Origin: Nymphalis io | Taxonomy: Eukaryota > Arthropoda > Insecta > Lepidoptera > Nymphalidae | Direction: 5' to 3' | DNA length: 64,000 nt | NCBI RefSeq assembly: GCF_905147045.1 | Contig: NC_065906.1 | Span: forward strand, 9,610,001-9,674,000 | Shown here: positions 22,985 to 35,090 of the stretch, in pieces | How the letters are laid out: every line of letters starts with the position of its first letter | Position numbering within the stretch: position 1 is the stretch's first letter | Made by a program: the position numbers and the translations under genes | Notes under the pieces: model-generated | What the model saw: only the letters and a program-made list of their open reading frames with translations | The model's database searches: none | What the model was told of the DNA's origin: nothing

Positions 22985-24396
22985 TTTTATATATTATAAA
23001 CGCGAAATTTCGTATGGATGTTTTCAAGCAAAAACCACTGGATGGATTTTAATGAAACTTTACAATAGTATACATCAGAATAGCATATGGGCTATAATTT
23101 ATACAGCTATTGATCAAATTAGCAAAAATATAACAGTGAGTGTCACGTTAGTCGAAAAAAAATCTCCTATCTGCGAGCCATTCTGGCGTGCGCTGCTAAA
23201 ACCGTAAGAGTCATACGAATATAATGTATGGTGGAAATGTATTTCTTAAATAGTTTTACAAAAAAGTCCACGACAACATATATCTATATTTTATGTGTAA
23301 GCCATCGTCGCTGAAATATTGAATCGAAATACAATAAAATTTGATATTTGTTTCCAAAATGCATATTTTGTATTAACAAATTAATTCTCAGACAGTCATT
23401 TGGACAAATGTTTTAAAGTTGCGACGATGACAAAGTGAGCGCGCGCCGCGTAGTGCTATGCGTCGTTGATGGCTGTGTCTATTTTGCGATATTCAAGGCC
23501 CTAGCGATTTGTTAAAGACGCATTGTACCTTTATGTCATGTAATAGGTAGGTGTTGAAAGGTTTTTTTGTGGTTAGTGACTCTTACAATAAGCTATTAAG
23601 TTTTTATTTTCTGTTTTTATTGTCTGTTTGTCTGTACGTTTGTGTTAGAAACGGTTTGACGGATTTAAGTGTGATTTTCACGATTGTATTATGGCTTACT
23701 TTATTTAAAATATAGTGTTTGTTTTATTTCAATCGGTTCATAAATAATAAAGATATATCAAATAAAAGAATCACGTTGAACATTTAATCGATAAAATTGC
23801 TTCAAAATAACTGTTCAGCATAATTGGAAGGAAACTTCAGCAACCTATAAATGATAGTCTGTAAAATGCTGACGATTGAAAGTTTATAGAAAAAAAAACA
23901 AAGTTAAAAAATGGACAGTTGCAGAGATTTAGAACATTCAATGTAAGTTGAACTCAGATCTATACGATCAATAATATTAAATAAGGTTCAGCTTATGCTG
24001 GTATACTTCGGTTAACTCGCCCATGCGTACATATAATTAAGTCTATTTTTTAAGGTTGACTGTAACTTTTTGTATGGTACTCAAAATTATTCTGAGATTA
24101 TTTGCAAATATGTTTTCATAAAATATTAATTCTTATGAAAGATATCGAGATAAGACCGAAAATAGATATAGACAGGTTTAATTACTTTTTATAGTTTTGA
24201 CATATTATTACAATGGGTGGTTGAGTAGGTTGTTTGAAAGTACTCATACATACATACGTATTTACTCTCTTGACTAAATATTAATATCCTACGAAAATAA
24301 AACTAAAAATATTGTATATACTGAAATATTATGAATCTGCTCTTAGGGATTTTTTTAAGTTATACGCGGATGAAAACGCGGGCACAGCTAGTCTAT
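22985..24396 (-). mobile_element. Long non-coding RTE-like element
   Basis: The minus strand begins at about 24396 with ACTAGCTGTGCCCGCGTTTTCATCCGCGT, the typical start of lepidopteran RTE-like repeats. It ends near 22985 with TACGAAATTTCGCGTTTATAATATA, the typical end. The termini are about 1.4 kb apart. Internal stretches (GTCTGTTTGTCTGTACG, ACGGTTTGACGGATTT; AACCACTGGATGGATTTTAATGAAACTTT) are of the kind common in these elements. No reverse transcriptase frame is present. It could also be two adjacent partial elements. Confidence 0.45.
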
Positions 24397-24604
24397 ATAA
24401 TATATATTTTCGTACGTATATATTCATGTATTTATATATCTTTGTATGTAAGATTATGAGTGAATTTCAAATCTAATCAAATATTTCAAGTTAATTTTAC
24501 AACATAGCATTATTGAACCGTCATTATTTTAATTCCACCACAGTTTCGGAAGGCAGCCTGTAGCGAAAATAAATGGTAAAAAGCTTTTTGGTTTTTCTTT
24601 AAAA

Positions 24605-24900
24605 CAGTAACAGCCTGTGAATGTCCCACTTATGGGCTAAGGCCTACTCTCCTTTTTGAGGAGAATGTTTGGAGCTTATTCCACCACGCTGCTCTAATGC
24701 AGGTTGCTGGAACACATATGTGGCATAATTTCAATGAAATAAGACGCATGCAGGTTTCCTCACGATTCCTTTACCGTATAACACGAGATGAATTACAATC
24801 ACAAATAAAGCACATGAAAATTTAGTGGTGCTTGCCTGGGTTTGAACCCACGATCATCGGTTAAGATTCACGCGTTCTTACCACTGGGCCATCTCGGCTC
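24605..24900 (-). repeat. SINE-A, full length
   Basis: Complete from the head (GAGCCGAGATGGCCCAGTGGTAAGAACGCG on the minus strand, with B box GGTTCAAACCC) to the tail CAGGCTGTTACTG. A short deletion replaces TGTTTT before the CCTTTACCGT block. Confidence 0.85.
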
Positions 24901-26499
24901 TAATAGGCAAATACACATACATTTTCAGTTTGTTTTACTTAGTAAAAAAAAATTCTCGAGAAATATTTCGCAACGCTAATCACCATTACAGATAATACTG
25001 TCTAATTATGACGCAAATGTACCTAAAATATTGACTGGACGTTTGTTGGATCTAATTAAGTACAAAGAGGACGATGTTAATCCTCCTTTAATTCCATCTT
25101 AAGCCTCGTTTTAATAAGCACGCATTTAATTTTAATTAAAAATTCCCACGTCCCTTTTACGACCGGTCGGGAATTTCGTTGTTCGTGTTTTATGCACTGT
25201 GAAGACTACATAACGTTGTGTCAATGAACCCTGCGTCTAATTTCGTTGGATCTTTAAACAAACATATTTAGTTATACATTTAGTGGATACGATTTATTAA
25301 TAATTACAAACCGGTACGAATTCGCACGTAGAATGAGTTAACATAAAACGTCAAAACAAATCTTGATTTTTTTGGACCGCTGGCGTGCTCAGAAATCTTT
25401 ATCAAAGATTTAGTAAACTAGCACAAACATACAGACATTAATTTTCATTTATTAAAAAGAAGAAGAAGTTAGTTTATAAATTCATCTCGTATTCGACGAT
25501 GGCAAAATTCGTAAGAAGACCTGCACGGTTCAAATGAAATTTTGCTAAACACTATACCTATGCTAAATATTTCTAAATTTAATTAAGGTAAAAAGTAATA
25601 ACCCTAACAAAATATTCGGTTATCATTATAGAATCACATTATAATTTTAATTAATGGCTTAAACCGTGGCAGGACCCTTTATGGTGACGTAACGTTTATG
25701 AGGTATTAGCTGTAGCGGGCAAACACATAAAACAGCTTTGTGTGTCAACTGGGATCAGTTAGTTAAGGTTATAAAGTGCCACTAACACACACACAAACAC
25801 ACATATATTTACAAAATATATCGTGTTGTCTGTATAATAGAATAATTTATAATTTAATTTTACGAAATATTGCTTGTCTTGTCCTGAAATTACGATAATT
25901 GTCACTAGAGGACGTTGTATTGATTCCACACAATTCGCATAACGTCAACACTATAGAATAAGTATAAAAGCTGACAGTAGGTACACTGAACTGATTATTA
26001 TGTGACACATGAATAGAAATTGAAATACTCAATTGAATGTGCACAATAAATTTCTTATTCTCTATTATCTTTTCTTATAAAATTATATTCCACAATTGAA
26101 CATTAATATTATTATTATTTTGCCAATAACGCAGAAAACATAATAGTGTTCAAGTGTGTGCACATTTTTTTATGTGTAAGTATATTAGCGCTTGGTACAC
26201 GGTAACTAGCTTAGACTTCATCATCAGTAAGTGCGTTCATGTGTGCGTGAGATTGGTAGGTCACATGTTTAACATCAATTCTTGTGAGTATCTTGACACT
26301 CACACCATTTTTTTACGTGAAATCTGATTTCGTTTATTTATTCTATTTAGCCGCGATAAGTTCATCGAACTCAATATGAGTACTAACTATTCGTCCAGTA
26401 TTGAAGAAGTTAATAGGCTGTTTAGACGTAGATAGACGGACACACACGAGAGTGAGATTGAAAGAATTTCGTTGGAAGTAATATGTACCTTATTATATT
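24901..26499. other. Mostly unrecognised; one SINE-A fragment
   Basis: A diverged SINE-A piece at 25468-25560 (plus strand: AGTTTATAAATTCATCTCGTATTCGACGATGG, AAGAAGACCTGCACGG). A short AC-rich tract at 25785-25803. Nothing else recognised. Confidence 0.45.
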
Positions 26500-26728
26500 A
26501 TGGATAGGTGGTAAGTATAAAGTAGATGGTAAATAACAAACTTTGACCATTCCTTACATTTCCAATGCGCCACCAACCTTGGGAACTAAGACGTTATGTA
26601 CCATTGTGCCTGTAGTTACCCATACCATGAACAAATTATATAATTTGTAAGTATAAATTGTTGTTTGCGGTAGAATATCTGCTGAGTGGGTAGTACCTAC
26701 CCAGATGAACTTGCACAAAGCGCTACAA
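26500..26728 (-). repeat. Element C, old copy
   Basis: CCAATGCGCCACCAACCTTGGGAACTAAGACG, TGCCTGTAGTTACCC, TTGCGGTAGAATATCTGCTGAGTGGGTAGTACC and TTGCACAAAGCGCTAC are in element C order. The middle carries an AT-rich replacement. Confidence 0.75.
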
Positions 26729-27205
26729 AGACAATATGTAAAGTAGTTTTGCCATGCAAAATTATTGTTTTCTTTTAAAATTTATTTTTAGAAGACATTG
26801 ATCGGGTAACTTATAATTTAAAGCGGATATAAAAAGTGAATATTAAATGAAGATTAAATGAAGGTTTAAATACAATGTCCTTCTTATAAGGGATTTCAAT
26901 TAATTAATTTAGACATTTGAGCAACATTTTTCGATTTTTAAAGCAAATTCTTATAAGAATAGTTCTTTGTTTTGTTTGTTAAAATGGAGAAGTTTATTAA
27001 CGTTAAAATTACCTCATTTGAACGCTCGTAGCGTTCTCAACCGGCCTAATTCGAGAAACGATTTATCTTAATGGCGAAAATAGACCTTTATAATGCTCTG
27101 GAATACGGAACCTATTCAAGAAGCCCACGTAATAAAAGCTAAGCCTACCAGACGTACATAGAATATAAGTAATAATTAGTTAAACGTTCGCATATGAGTA
27201 ACTAG
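26729..27205. other. Unrecognised AT-rich DNA
   Basis: Nothing recognisable. Confidence 0.4.
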
Positions 27206-27395
27206 TTTATACCCGTGGTTTCGCTCGCGTGTTAGGTGGGCCAGGTGCAAAGTGTTAAGAAATAGCCTATGCACTTTCTTGGGGTTGTAGCTTGCTTCAT
27301 ACCAAATTACATCAAAATCGGTTCACTGATCTAGCCGTGAAAGCGTGACAGACTGACACAGTTAGTTTCGCATTTATAATATTAATATAGATACC
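27206..27395 (+). mobile_element. Miniature RTE-like element with both ends
   Basis: Starts ACTAGTTTATACCCGTGGTTTCGCTCGCG. Continues with AATAGCCTATGCACTTTCTTGGGG, CATCAAAATCGGTTCACTG, GTGAAAGCGTGACAGACTGACA, and ends TTTCGCATTTATAATATTAATATAGAT. About 190 bp, non-coding, presumably mobilised by an RTE-type LINE. Confidence 0.65.
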
Positions 27396-27476
27396 TATAA
27401 TATATATAAAAAAGTTGATCACTTCATTCTTAATAAAATAACGTGTTGATTACTAATAGGTGTATAGCTTTCTATG

Positions 27477-27640
27477 TTAAGCCCCGACAAAAAGAGGAGT
27501 GTTATATGTTTAGCGTGTATGTATATAGTGTGTCATCGTAGCTTGTAAGCGGATGAACCAATTTTTACTCAGTTTTTTTTTTCGTTTGGAACGTGAATTG
27601 GTTAAGTTTTCTTTATCGTAGGATTAAAGAAAATTGTTTG
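27477..27640 (+). repeat. Dispersed repeat of unknown class
   Basis: TTAAGCCCCGACAAAAAGAGGAGTGTTATATG, TGTGTCATCGTAGC and GCGGATGAACCAATTTTTACTCAG form a pattern I recall as frequent in lepidopteran genomes. There is no second copy in this window to confirm it. Confidence 0.35.
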
Positions 27641-29618
27641 AAGATCATCTTTTATAGACGAAACAAACACATAACAACTAAATGGGTTCAAATTCTAAGT
27701 TCATTAATAGCCATTAAGGAGTACTAATATTCGCCATATACAAATTTTTCATATTATCATCTGAATTATATACACAAGCAAAGTTTCATAAACGATAAAA
27801 GTTAAATTTCTTTACATAATATGTTTGTTAGTTACATACAAGTTAAGCTATCATTAGGAGTGTAAGGCGTGAGATAAAATACGATGAATACATGGGTACA
27901 TATATTTTTTAATATAGTTAATTTATGTTGCCTTCTTTTAAAAACAAGCATAACAAACAATTTAAGGCAATAAAAATTTATAAATTTATAATTTTCGATT
28001 ACAGACTATTGATAAACTTAGACGCAAAGAAAAATTGAAATTGTGAAAATTAAATCATATTTTGTCATACCTTGAAGTATAACGTAGTGCTTTTCTTTCA
28101 ATATAATAAAATTAAAAAAAGGTAATAAATAAAGTTATATTCGAGCTGAAACAACTGAAGCTGGTATAAGAAAGTGGTTTCCTTTTATTACGTAGGCACC
28201 TACATAAAACTGTACTAGTATAACACGGTGGGTTATTTTTATGATGTAGGTATTTTTGGAAACTCTTAACCGCGAAAAAAATAGGAGACAAAATACTTGA
28301 TCAAATGGAATCCTTCAGGTAATTTTTAACATAAAAACGTTCCATTACATACCATATTTAACGAAGATATCACACAAAATATAATATTTGTATTTTATGC
28401 CAACCGGTCTGGTGTAGCGGGGATTTATTTTTGACGTCAGCAAAAAAAAAACAAGATAAAGCTGTATTCAGCGTGGTAAATATACGAAATATTTTTAACG
28501 AATTTTTATAATCGTTACATCAAACGCTGCAGAATTTTCATCTCGGTACGAACGCAGATTCAAATATGAACGACATTATAAATCACTGGTCTTGTGAAGA
28601 GGAATTTTACTTTAATTAAACCTTCACAAGGCGGCGAGTTAGTCGCGTGTTTAATTAAAAACCCGGCTGGCTAATTTTACATATGAAACCTTTGATATTT
28701 CACGCAAAAATAGCTATGTTTGTACATCATAACCACTTTTTTTATATATCGTCTAGTATTGCGAGCGGGCCTCTGTAGAGTTCGTTTTAATTTCAAAGCA
28801 GTGCACTTATATCTGGAAAGAAATACTGTATTTTTATTACGATTTTATACAAATTTTTGAATATATAGAGTATTAAAAAAATATATGAACAAAATGATGT
28901 AAATTGATTTTTATCAACAGAAGGAGAAATATTGGAGAAGATTTTTAAAATAATCAATTTTAAAATCTAGTTACAGTAAAATATGACATAGTCATTCTAA
29001 ATTCAAAAAATTAAATATTTATAAATGGTTACGAATTACAACATAAAGAAAGAGTTATTTTATCGAATACAAATTAAACGAAATTGACACTTCATTTAAT
29101 GTCTATGAAAAGTTCAATGAACTCAAAGTTAGTGTAAAAATTAGATTAGTTTTTGAGAAACGACATAAAAAAGTTCATATAAAAGTTTATTGAAAAAGGT
29201 GAAGTTTCACTTGACTTTGTTGAAACTTTCAAATTATTCAACGTTAAAGAAATTGCCATTTCGACGTCGTTGTCTTCGTTATTTTCTGAAGATGCACATT
29301 TTTAACTTTCACAATGGAAATTTTAACGTCAAGTGTAAAAAATGTCCTTAGTTATTGGTCGTAGGAAGTATTTGAGCAAAAGTGTTTACATTTCGTAATA
29401 GACTTGACTGCGATTACACCTACCCACGCAACCACGCAAGTGATAAAAGTTATCTAAAATGAATTCGATTTACTCAGAACATACCTGCTATAAATTGGCC
29501 GAGAAATACCAACAGGTCTAGACAAGTACGTATATTCAAGATGAATTTGCTTGCAGAAAACAAGAAAATGAATATAAAATATAACCAAATGTACACAGAA
29601 AGAAGATGATAGTTACTT
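27641..29618. other. Unrecognised AT-rich DNA
   Basis: No supported features. 28142-28190 is weakly similar to 18355-18405 (GAAGC-GG..AAGAAAGTG..TTTTATTA). Confidence 0.45.
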
Positions 29619-29774
29619 TTACTTGGTGGTACTGCTTTGTGAAAGCCTTTATTGATAGGTACCATCCACCTATTGCTTATTCTACCGCCAAAAAGCAAGA
29701 CTTAGTCTGTAGTAGTGTTCTGGTTTGTAGGGTGAGTGAGTCTACAGGCTCACTAAATGGGTACATATCCTATG

Positions 29775-29805
<31 letters not shown>

Positions 29806-29990
29806 TTATATATAGTTATATATATATAATATATATATATATAACATCTTAGTCCGCAATATTGGTGGCGTATTGGTGATGTAATGCAGTTAATATTTCT
29901 TACGGCAACAGTGTCTATAGGCGGTGGTGACCACTAATAGATGGCACATCTGCTAGTCAATATAGGTAGGTCTATATTATAAAAAAAGAC
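29619..29990 (+). repeat. Element C expanded by an internal TA array
   Basis: 5' part TTGGTGGTACTGCTTTGTG, ATTCTACCGCCAAAAAGCAAG, GTTCTGGTTTGTAGGGTGAGTGAG. A TA-rich array occupies 29773-29843, then the 3' part resumes ATAACATCTTAGTCC, TTGGTGGCGTATTGG, GTGTCTATAGGCGG and an A-run. The array sits where other copies have GGGACATAACATC. Confidence 0.75.
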
Positions 29991-32090
29991 GCTCCGACTC
30001 GAATCGAATGCATTTATATTTTCTTTTTTTTTCTTTTCTATTGATCGCAAAACAGATACTGAAACTACATTATACAATTTGTCTGTTCTTATCAAGAATG
30101 AGGAAGAAAAGTGCTTCGTGCGGATAAATAGGATGTCAATGACGCAGCCAAATGACATCTGGCGATCCAAAGATAAATGGTTAAGGAGAGTTTTAATCAT
30201 GTAATTCCTAATCTCTTTGAAGAATAATCTCTAGAATACCAGAATTCTCGCAAATAAGTCACGTTATGGCAAAACATTTTTAACAACCTCGACCCTCGGA
30301 ATTTTCTCACTGCTCTGTTCTGCATGAAATCAAACTTATGACATTCATTATACCTGCAAATTCATAAGTTCTTTGATTTTTTTCTACACAAGCACAACAA
30401 AACAAAATAACTGGCAAGACAGATCTATCCACTTGCTAACTGCTGGCTGTGACTGAAAATATCTTGAGCGTTAAGAAATAATTTAAAAGAATTTGATCAC
30501 TGGATATCGAAATACGTAGCCGTGTAAACTAACTAGTTTGAAAGATTCATTTATGTAATGTGTATACTAATAATTAAATCAACCGACATAAATACACCCA
30601 AACGATCTGATGACACAAATAACGTAAAAAGACATGAGAAAAACATTTGTTTCTTTCTGTGTCTGACTCTTCATTAATCGTCAGTACAAGCCATAATGTA
30701 TTTGCTGTACGATTGCCAGTTGGTAATAGAGATGCAATCGAAAGAGTAGATTGCTTTTTCAGTTGACCAATGCACTCATTTCACAGTTTGTATAACGTTT
30801 GCTACGCTAAGAGCATCACTTGACAGTTAATTAAAATAGTCCTCAGATATATTATGAGCTATTGCGACAAAGCAGGGAATCTTTCCCATTATTTTATTTT
30901 CACAATTATATTAGACTCGGGTTTTTAATTTTTATTTTATAAATGAAAAAGTAATGTTGGTGTTATTTTTTCATGTTGATAAAAACATTCGAAGTACCGG
31001 ACGTTACTGGATTTCGAACATTGTGTAACAATTTATTTACAAATATAAGCGTGATCTTGTTTTTATTAATTGTAGAATATTATATCACAGATGTGCGAAC
31101 AAATTTTTTCTAACTATTTTATTTTTGTTTGTCATTTTAAGAGGAAAAATTAACTATTTCTCTCATTGCCTTTTCTATACGAACGCTACCAATTTGGTAG
31201 CGTTTGTTTCTAAATTAGTAATGTTTCTTAGATTAACGTAATGGTTATAAATCTCTTTATCACATTAATGACGGAGGTTAAATAAAATTTTTTTTTTTAT
31301 AGAATATCTGATGAATAAAAGTGTAACAATAAGAGATTTATTTAATAATCTTTTTATGTAAATATTTATCAAATCACATCGACCAGAATCAGAGTACTAA
31401 AGGTGTAGTAGAACAACAATTATCAAAAGAAACATTGCTCTATTAGTCGTCAAAGTCTAGCTTTATATAAAAGTATTGATACTTTTATTATAGTACAAAT
31501 ATTTATATTATAATGATTGATTTATATTTTTATTCCCTAACCTTCATTATCCTTCTAAAAGAATGCTTCGTTTAAAGTTTTATTTTTATGTACATTTTTA
31601 AACAGGAAAGTGAAATATAAATTATTTTTAACTTCCTCCATTAGTGGAATTTTATTACAAGGTCTTTTAGAAATATGACATAGTTTTTTAGACTATTTTA
31701 TATAAGAATTGACTTAAAAATAAAAAGGAGATTTTTTAAACTCAATTTTATATGAAAATTAAATATGAATAATTTTGATAATACTAAATGAAAAATGAAA
31801 TTCTGACTAGTCGACCCAATGATAGTTATATTTGATTGATTATAAAGTTTAGTATTTGTTTATTGTTATTTTAGGCACACATTGTAGTATATTCTTCCTT
31901 TTGAATGTTATAAATCATGCTCTTCAGAATATTTAAATAATACGACATGTAGATAATTAATTCTCGTACTTTTAAGATTAAAAATTAACTTATGAACGGC
32001 TCTATAATATATATAGTTTTTACTACGCCAGAGACCGTTTCCAACACTCCAAGCCCTATAGTTACAATATAAACAAATGTAATTTTCAAG
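29991..32090. other. Unrecognised AT-rich DNA
   Basis: A short perfect hairpin at 31182-31204 (10-nt arms, loop ATT). The 88-codon minus frame at 29934-30200 has no motif. Confidence 0.45.
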
Positions 32091-32201
32091 ATGGCGTCTC
32101 TTGAGATTAAAGCAAACCGACGTTTCGAGGCAGCAAGCCGGAAATTAAACAATCTGAAGCACCTCGGCATCTTACGACGCTACTCAGACAGAACGAATTG
32201 A
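32091..32201 (+). other. Short open frame of unknown origin
   Basis: ATG at 32091 to TGA at 32199-32201 encodes 36 residues, including ANRRFEAASRKLNNLKHLG. Composition is more balanced and the peptide more basic than chance AT-rich frames. EAASRKLNNL is faintly like an ASKKLGVLN stretch in some LINE ORFs, which would make it a small LINE relic. Too short to decide. Confidence 0.2.
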
Positions 32202-32589
32202 ATTTGGTTAAATTAATAATTATATACTTTTATTATTACGAGTAAGTAAAAATTATGGAAGCTGCATTTCGTTTCACGGAATTTTACGAATAAATGTTTA
32301 TGTCGCAAAAAAGATCAGCGATTTTTGCTGATTATGTACATATAGGCATTGGGTCAGAAACACCTCATCACCATTATCACTTCATTTAGTGGTGCTTTTA
32401 CGGATATAATGTTAATCTGGATTTACCTTTAATTGAAGTCTACGTGAACTAAATGAAATGAGTCATCTCGACTCTCCTATGTATTTGTATATCATCTATT
32501 ATTTATAATAAAATTGTAACTGGTCTGTGCATTAAACATATTGAAAAAAAACCAATATGGGGGTCTTTATTAAAGCAACAGAAGCCATA

Positions 32590-32760
32590 ACAACCGTTTT
32601 TAGATTTTTTGTCTGTATGTCTGTATGTTTGTACACGCATCACGCAAAAACTACGGCACAGAATTGAATGCAGTTTTCATCGACGTATTGTTAGAGGTCT
32701 AGCTTAAAATATAAAAGATATTTTAGCGCAGGAAAATATTTTATTCCTATTGTTTTTAAT
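32590..32760 (+). repeat. Dispersed repeat fragment of uncertain class
   Basis: GTCTGTATGTCTGTATGTTTGTACACGC, CACGCAAAAACTACGGCACAGAATTGAATGCAG and GTTAGAGGTCTAGCTTA have the layout of common lepidopteran repeats of the RTE-tail type. Confidence 0.35.
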
Positions 32761-32809
32761 TTAATATTACCCGGAGCTTAATATTATATTAAATATATAT
32801 TTAATAAAC

Positions 32810-33014
32810 TTTTTTTTTTTTTTACACCGGCCACCTGATGGTAAGTGGTCACCAAACGCCCTTAGATATTGGCATTGTAAGAAATGTCAATCATCGCTTA
32901 TAGCCAATGCGCCACCAACCTTGGGAACTATGATTTTATGTCCCTTGTGCCTGTAATTACACTGGCTCACTCGCCCTTCAAACCGGAACACAACAATATC
33001 AAGTATTGCTGTTA
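32810..33014 (-). repeat. Element C, 5'-truncated
   Basis: Starts with a 15-base T run and GGCCACCTGATGGTAAGTGGTCACC, continues through GCCACCAACCTTGGGAACTATG and ends at TATCAAGTATTGCTGTT, so the first 80 or so bases (sense) are missing. This is typical of incomplete reverse transcription. Confidence 0.85.
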
Positions 33015-33649
33015 ATTAACATATTTTACTTAATGCTAAATTAACATATTTTAACTATAGCCGCACTTTCATGAACAGATAAGTAATTAGTTATGTATAG
33101 TTGTTACTCAAAAAAATCATAGACGTGCCGTCTGTTTATATTTTAGTTAAGTTTGTCTCATTCTATATAATGTAACTATTACACATCTGATTATTACAGT
33201 TAAATTACAATAACTGTTTTTTGTTCAAATTGGTTAATAAAACACGTGTAAAATCGAACGATGATAACATTCGTATCGTGATATTTATCATAATGCAATT
33301 AAACAGCTTCATAATAAAGGTTGATAATATACATGTAAGTTTCTCTTTAAATTATTTGAATTGGACCCTTCGTTTAGAAGTTGGGACTGGTATAATAACG
33401 CAAAAATAAGAAAAATGCAGCGGTGTGAGCGAACCACGGATAATGGGAGCGAACAGTAATACGCTTAATCTATTATTTGCCTACACCTTTTAGTATTTGT
33501 AAACTACAAACAGTTAAATAGTACGTTTTTAATTTTAATATTTTTTTATTATCTAAAACTTTATACCGCTATATAAAAAAAGATCGGCCACTGTGCCCTT
33601 TCGAACTTTGAACATAAAACTATACACTTAATTTAAATTAATTTCCTAG

Positions 33650-33723
33650 GAGTTATAGCAAAATTAAAATTTACGCGCAAGAAAAATACGAAGGTGGTGG
33701 CCAAAGGTGCTGCGAAGAAGTAG
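33650..33723 (+). other. Candidate terminal exon, lysine-rich
   Basis: After TTTCCTAG (a possible splice acceptor ending at 33649), a frame reads VIAKLKFTRKKNTKVVAK then GAAKK and stops at 33721-33723. The last codons (GTG GTG GCC AAA GGT GCT GCG AAG AAG) are far richer in G and C than the surroundings. A basic tail ending in AAKK would suit a nucleic-acid-binding or ribosomal-type protein, but I do not recognise it. No polypyrimidine tract is seen. A processed relic is also possible. Confidence 0.2.
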
Positions 33724-33745
33724 CCGGCGCAAAGATTTCCTACAT

Positions 33746-34377
33746 ACCCTGTTCATCATATATTCTACCGCCAAACAGCAATATTTAGTAGTTTAGTAAC
33801 AATAAAATAACGGACCACCTTTTTCAAGATGACCTTTTTATGATGAGCCACCACCCATACATAGAAGCCATAAACAGAACCTAAAAATAAATAAACGCAT
33901 GAAAAAATACGAAGGGGTTGTGCTTTATGCATATATTTACTCTGAGCACTAATAATAATAATATCCTCTGGACCGATTTTGGTCATGACAAAACTCAAGA
34001 TTAGTTCACTCTCATAATCCGATAAGACGGCAATCGGACACGAACGGAAAGAACCAACGGCTTCGTTCAGGTGCAGTACCGACGGCTTTATGTACTTTTC
34101 TAGGTACGGGAATGTACACCCTTCCAGACCACGGGCCGCTACTGAGAATTTGACGGAAAAACCCAATAACTTTTTATTGGCCCGACCTAGGATTTGAACC
34201 CAGGACCTCGGGGTCTGCAGCGTTATATCTAGCCACTAGACCAACGAAGTAGTCACTTAGCACTTTACTGTATGGGCGAATAGATCGATTGGCAAATGTT
34301 TATACCTTGATGATTAAAAAATGCACGGGATTAAATCCTCATTTTACCGGTACGAATTCTGGGCGGGCAGCTAGTTA
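33746..34377 (-). repeat. Composite element E interrupted by SINE-F
   Basis: Left part (33746-33944): TTCATCATATATTCTACCGCCAAACAGCAATA, like element C, then TGATGAGCCACCACCCATACATAGAAGCC. Right part (from 34259): AGCACTTTACTGTATGGGCGAATAGATCGATTGG to GGCGGGCAGCTAGTT. Both parts match the uninterrupted copy at 14338. Confidence 0.65.
33951..34258 (-). repeat. SINE-F inserted in element E
   Basis: The minus strand starts with a tRNA-like head (TTGGTCTAGTGGCTAGATA, B box at 34190-34200, GGTTCAAATCC). The SINE-F body (ATTGGGTTTTTCCGTC, CCCGTACCTAGAAAAG, GATTGCCGTCTTATCGG, ACCAAAATCGGTCCAGAGGA) and a (TTA)n tail follow. The direct repeat AGCACT flanks it (33945-33950 and 34259-34264). The 133-codon minus frame here is a SINE shadow. 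Confidence 0.75.
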
Positions 34378-35090
34378 AGAACTAAATGTAGAAAATTCTA
34401 ATTTTAAAATCCAATTTATATTATAATATAATCTCAAACAAAGCAACCAACTAACACATAATTAATGTGTGCGTCTCTTCATTATTTAACTATAAGAAAT
34501 CAATCATGGCATTAAAGAACTTACCGCAATTCATCATTCCGAGTACAAAAAAAAACAAATAGCAGTGCCGTTAATTCAAAACAAAAAAGCCGAGTAATAT
34601 TATAGGTCATTACGGAAAAAACGAGTTAAGAGAATAAGTTAAAAATAATGGTTTCCATTACCTCAAAAGGGTGGTATCAAAATGTGTTGTTCGTTAATGT
34701 TGCCAATTACAGCTATTCAATTACTAAAGGGCGTATGTTTAGTATGTTTCGAAGAATGGAATATGATAGGGTAAGATGAAAAAGGAGGGGTATTTTTAAT
34801 TACATTGCGCTCATACATTTTCTCTCATGATTACAATCGTGTCTACCCGTTATAAGGAATTGATACTATGAAAAAATAGATACTTTTTTTTCAACATATT
34901 ATTAAAATTAATACAGTTATTATAATAAAATATAGCGAAATAAAGTTAAAATATCCTTATATATGATATTATTACAGATATTGTTTCAAGCCAGCAACCT
35001 ACCCTAGGTTACACGTCATATCGTACATGATTATACGAAATTATTTTACTAGCAACAACAAAAATGTATAAAACTGTGTTCTGTTTTGAA
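34378..35090. other. Unrecognised AT-rich DNA
   Basis: Nothing recognisable. Confidence 0.45.

Noticed and set aside
33765..34166. 133-codon minus-strand open frame
   Set aside because: It lies within SINE-F and element E sequence on the minus strand, and the peptide has no motif.
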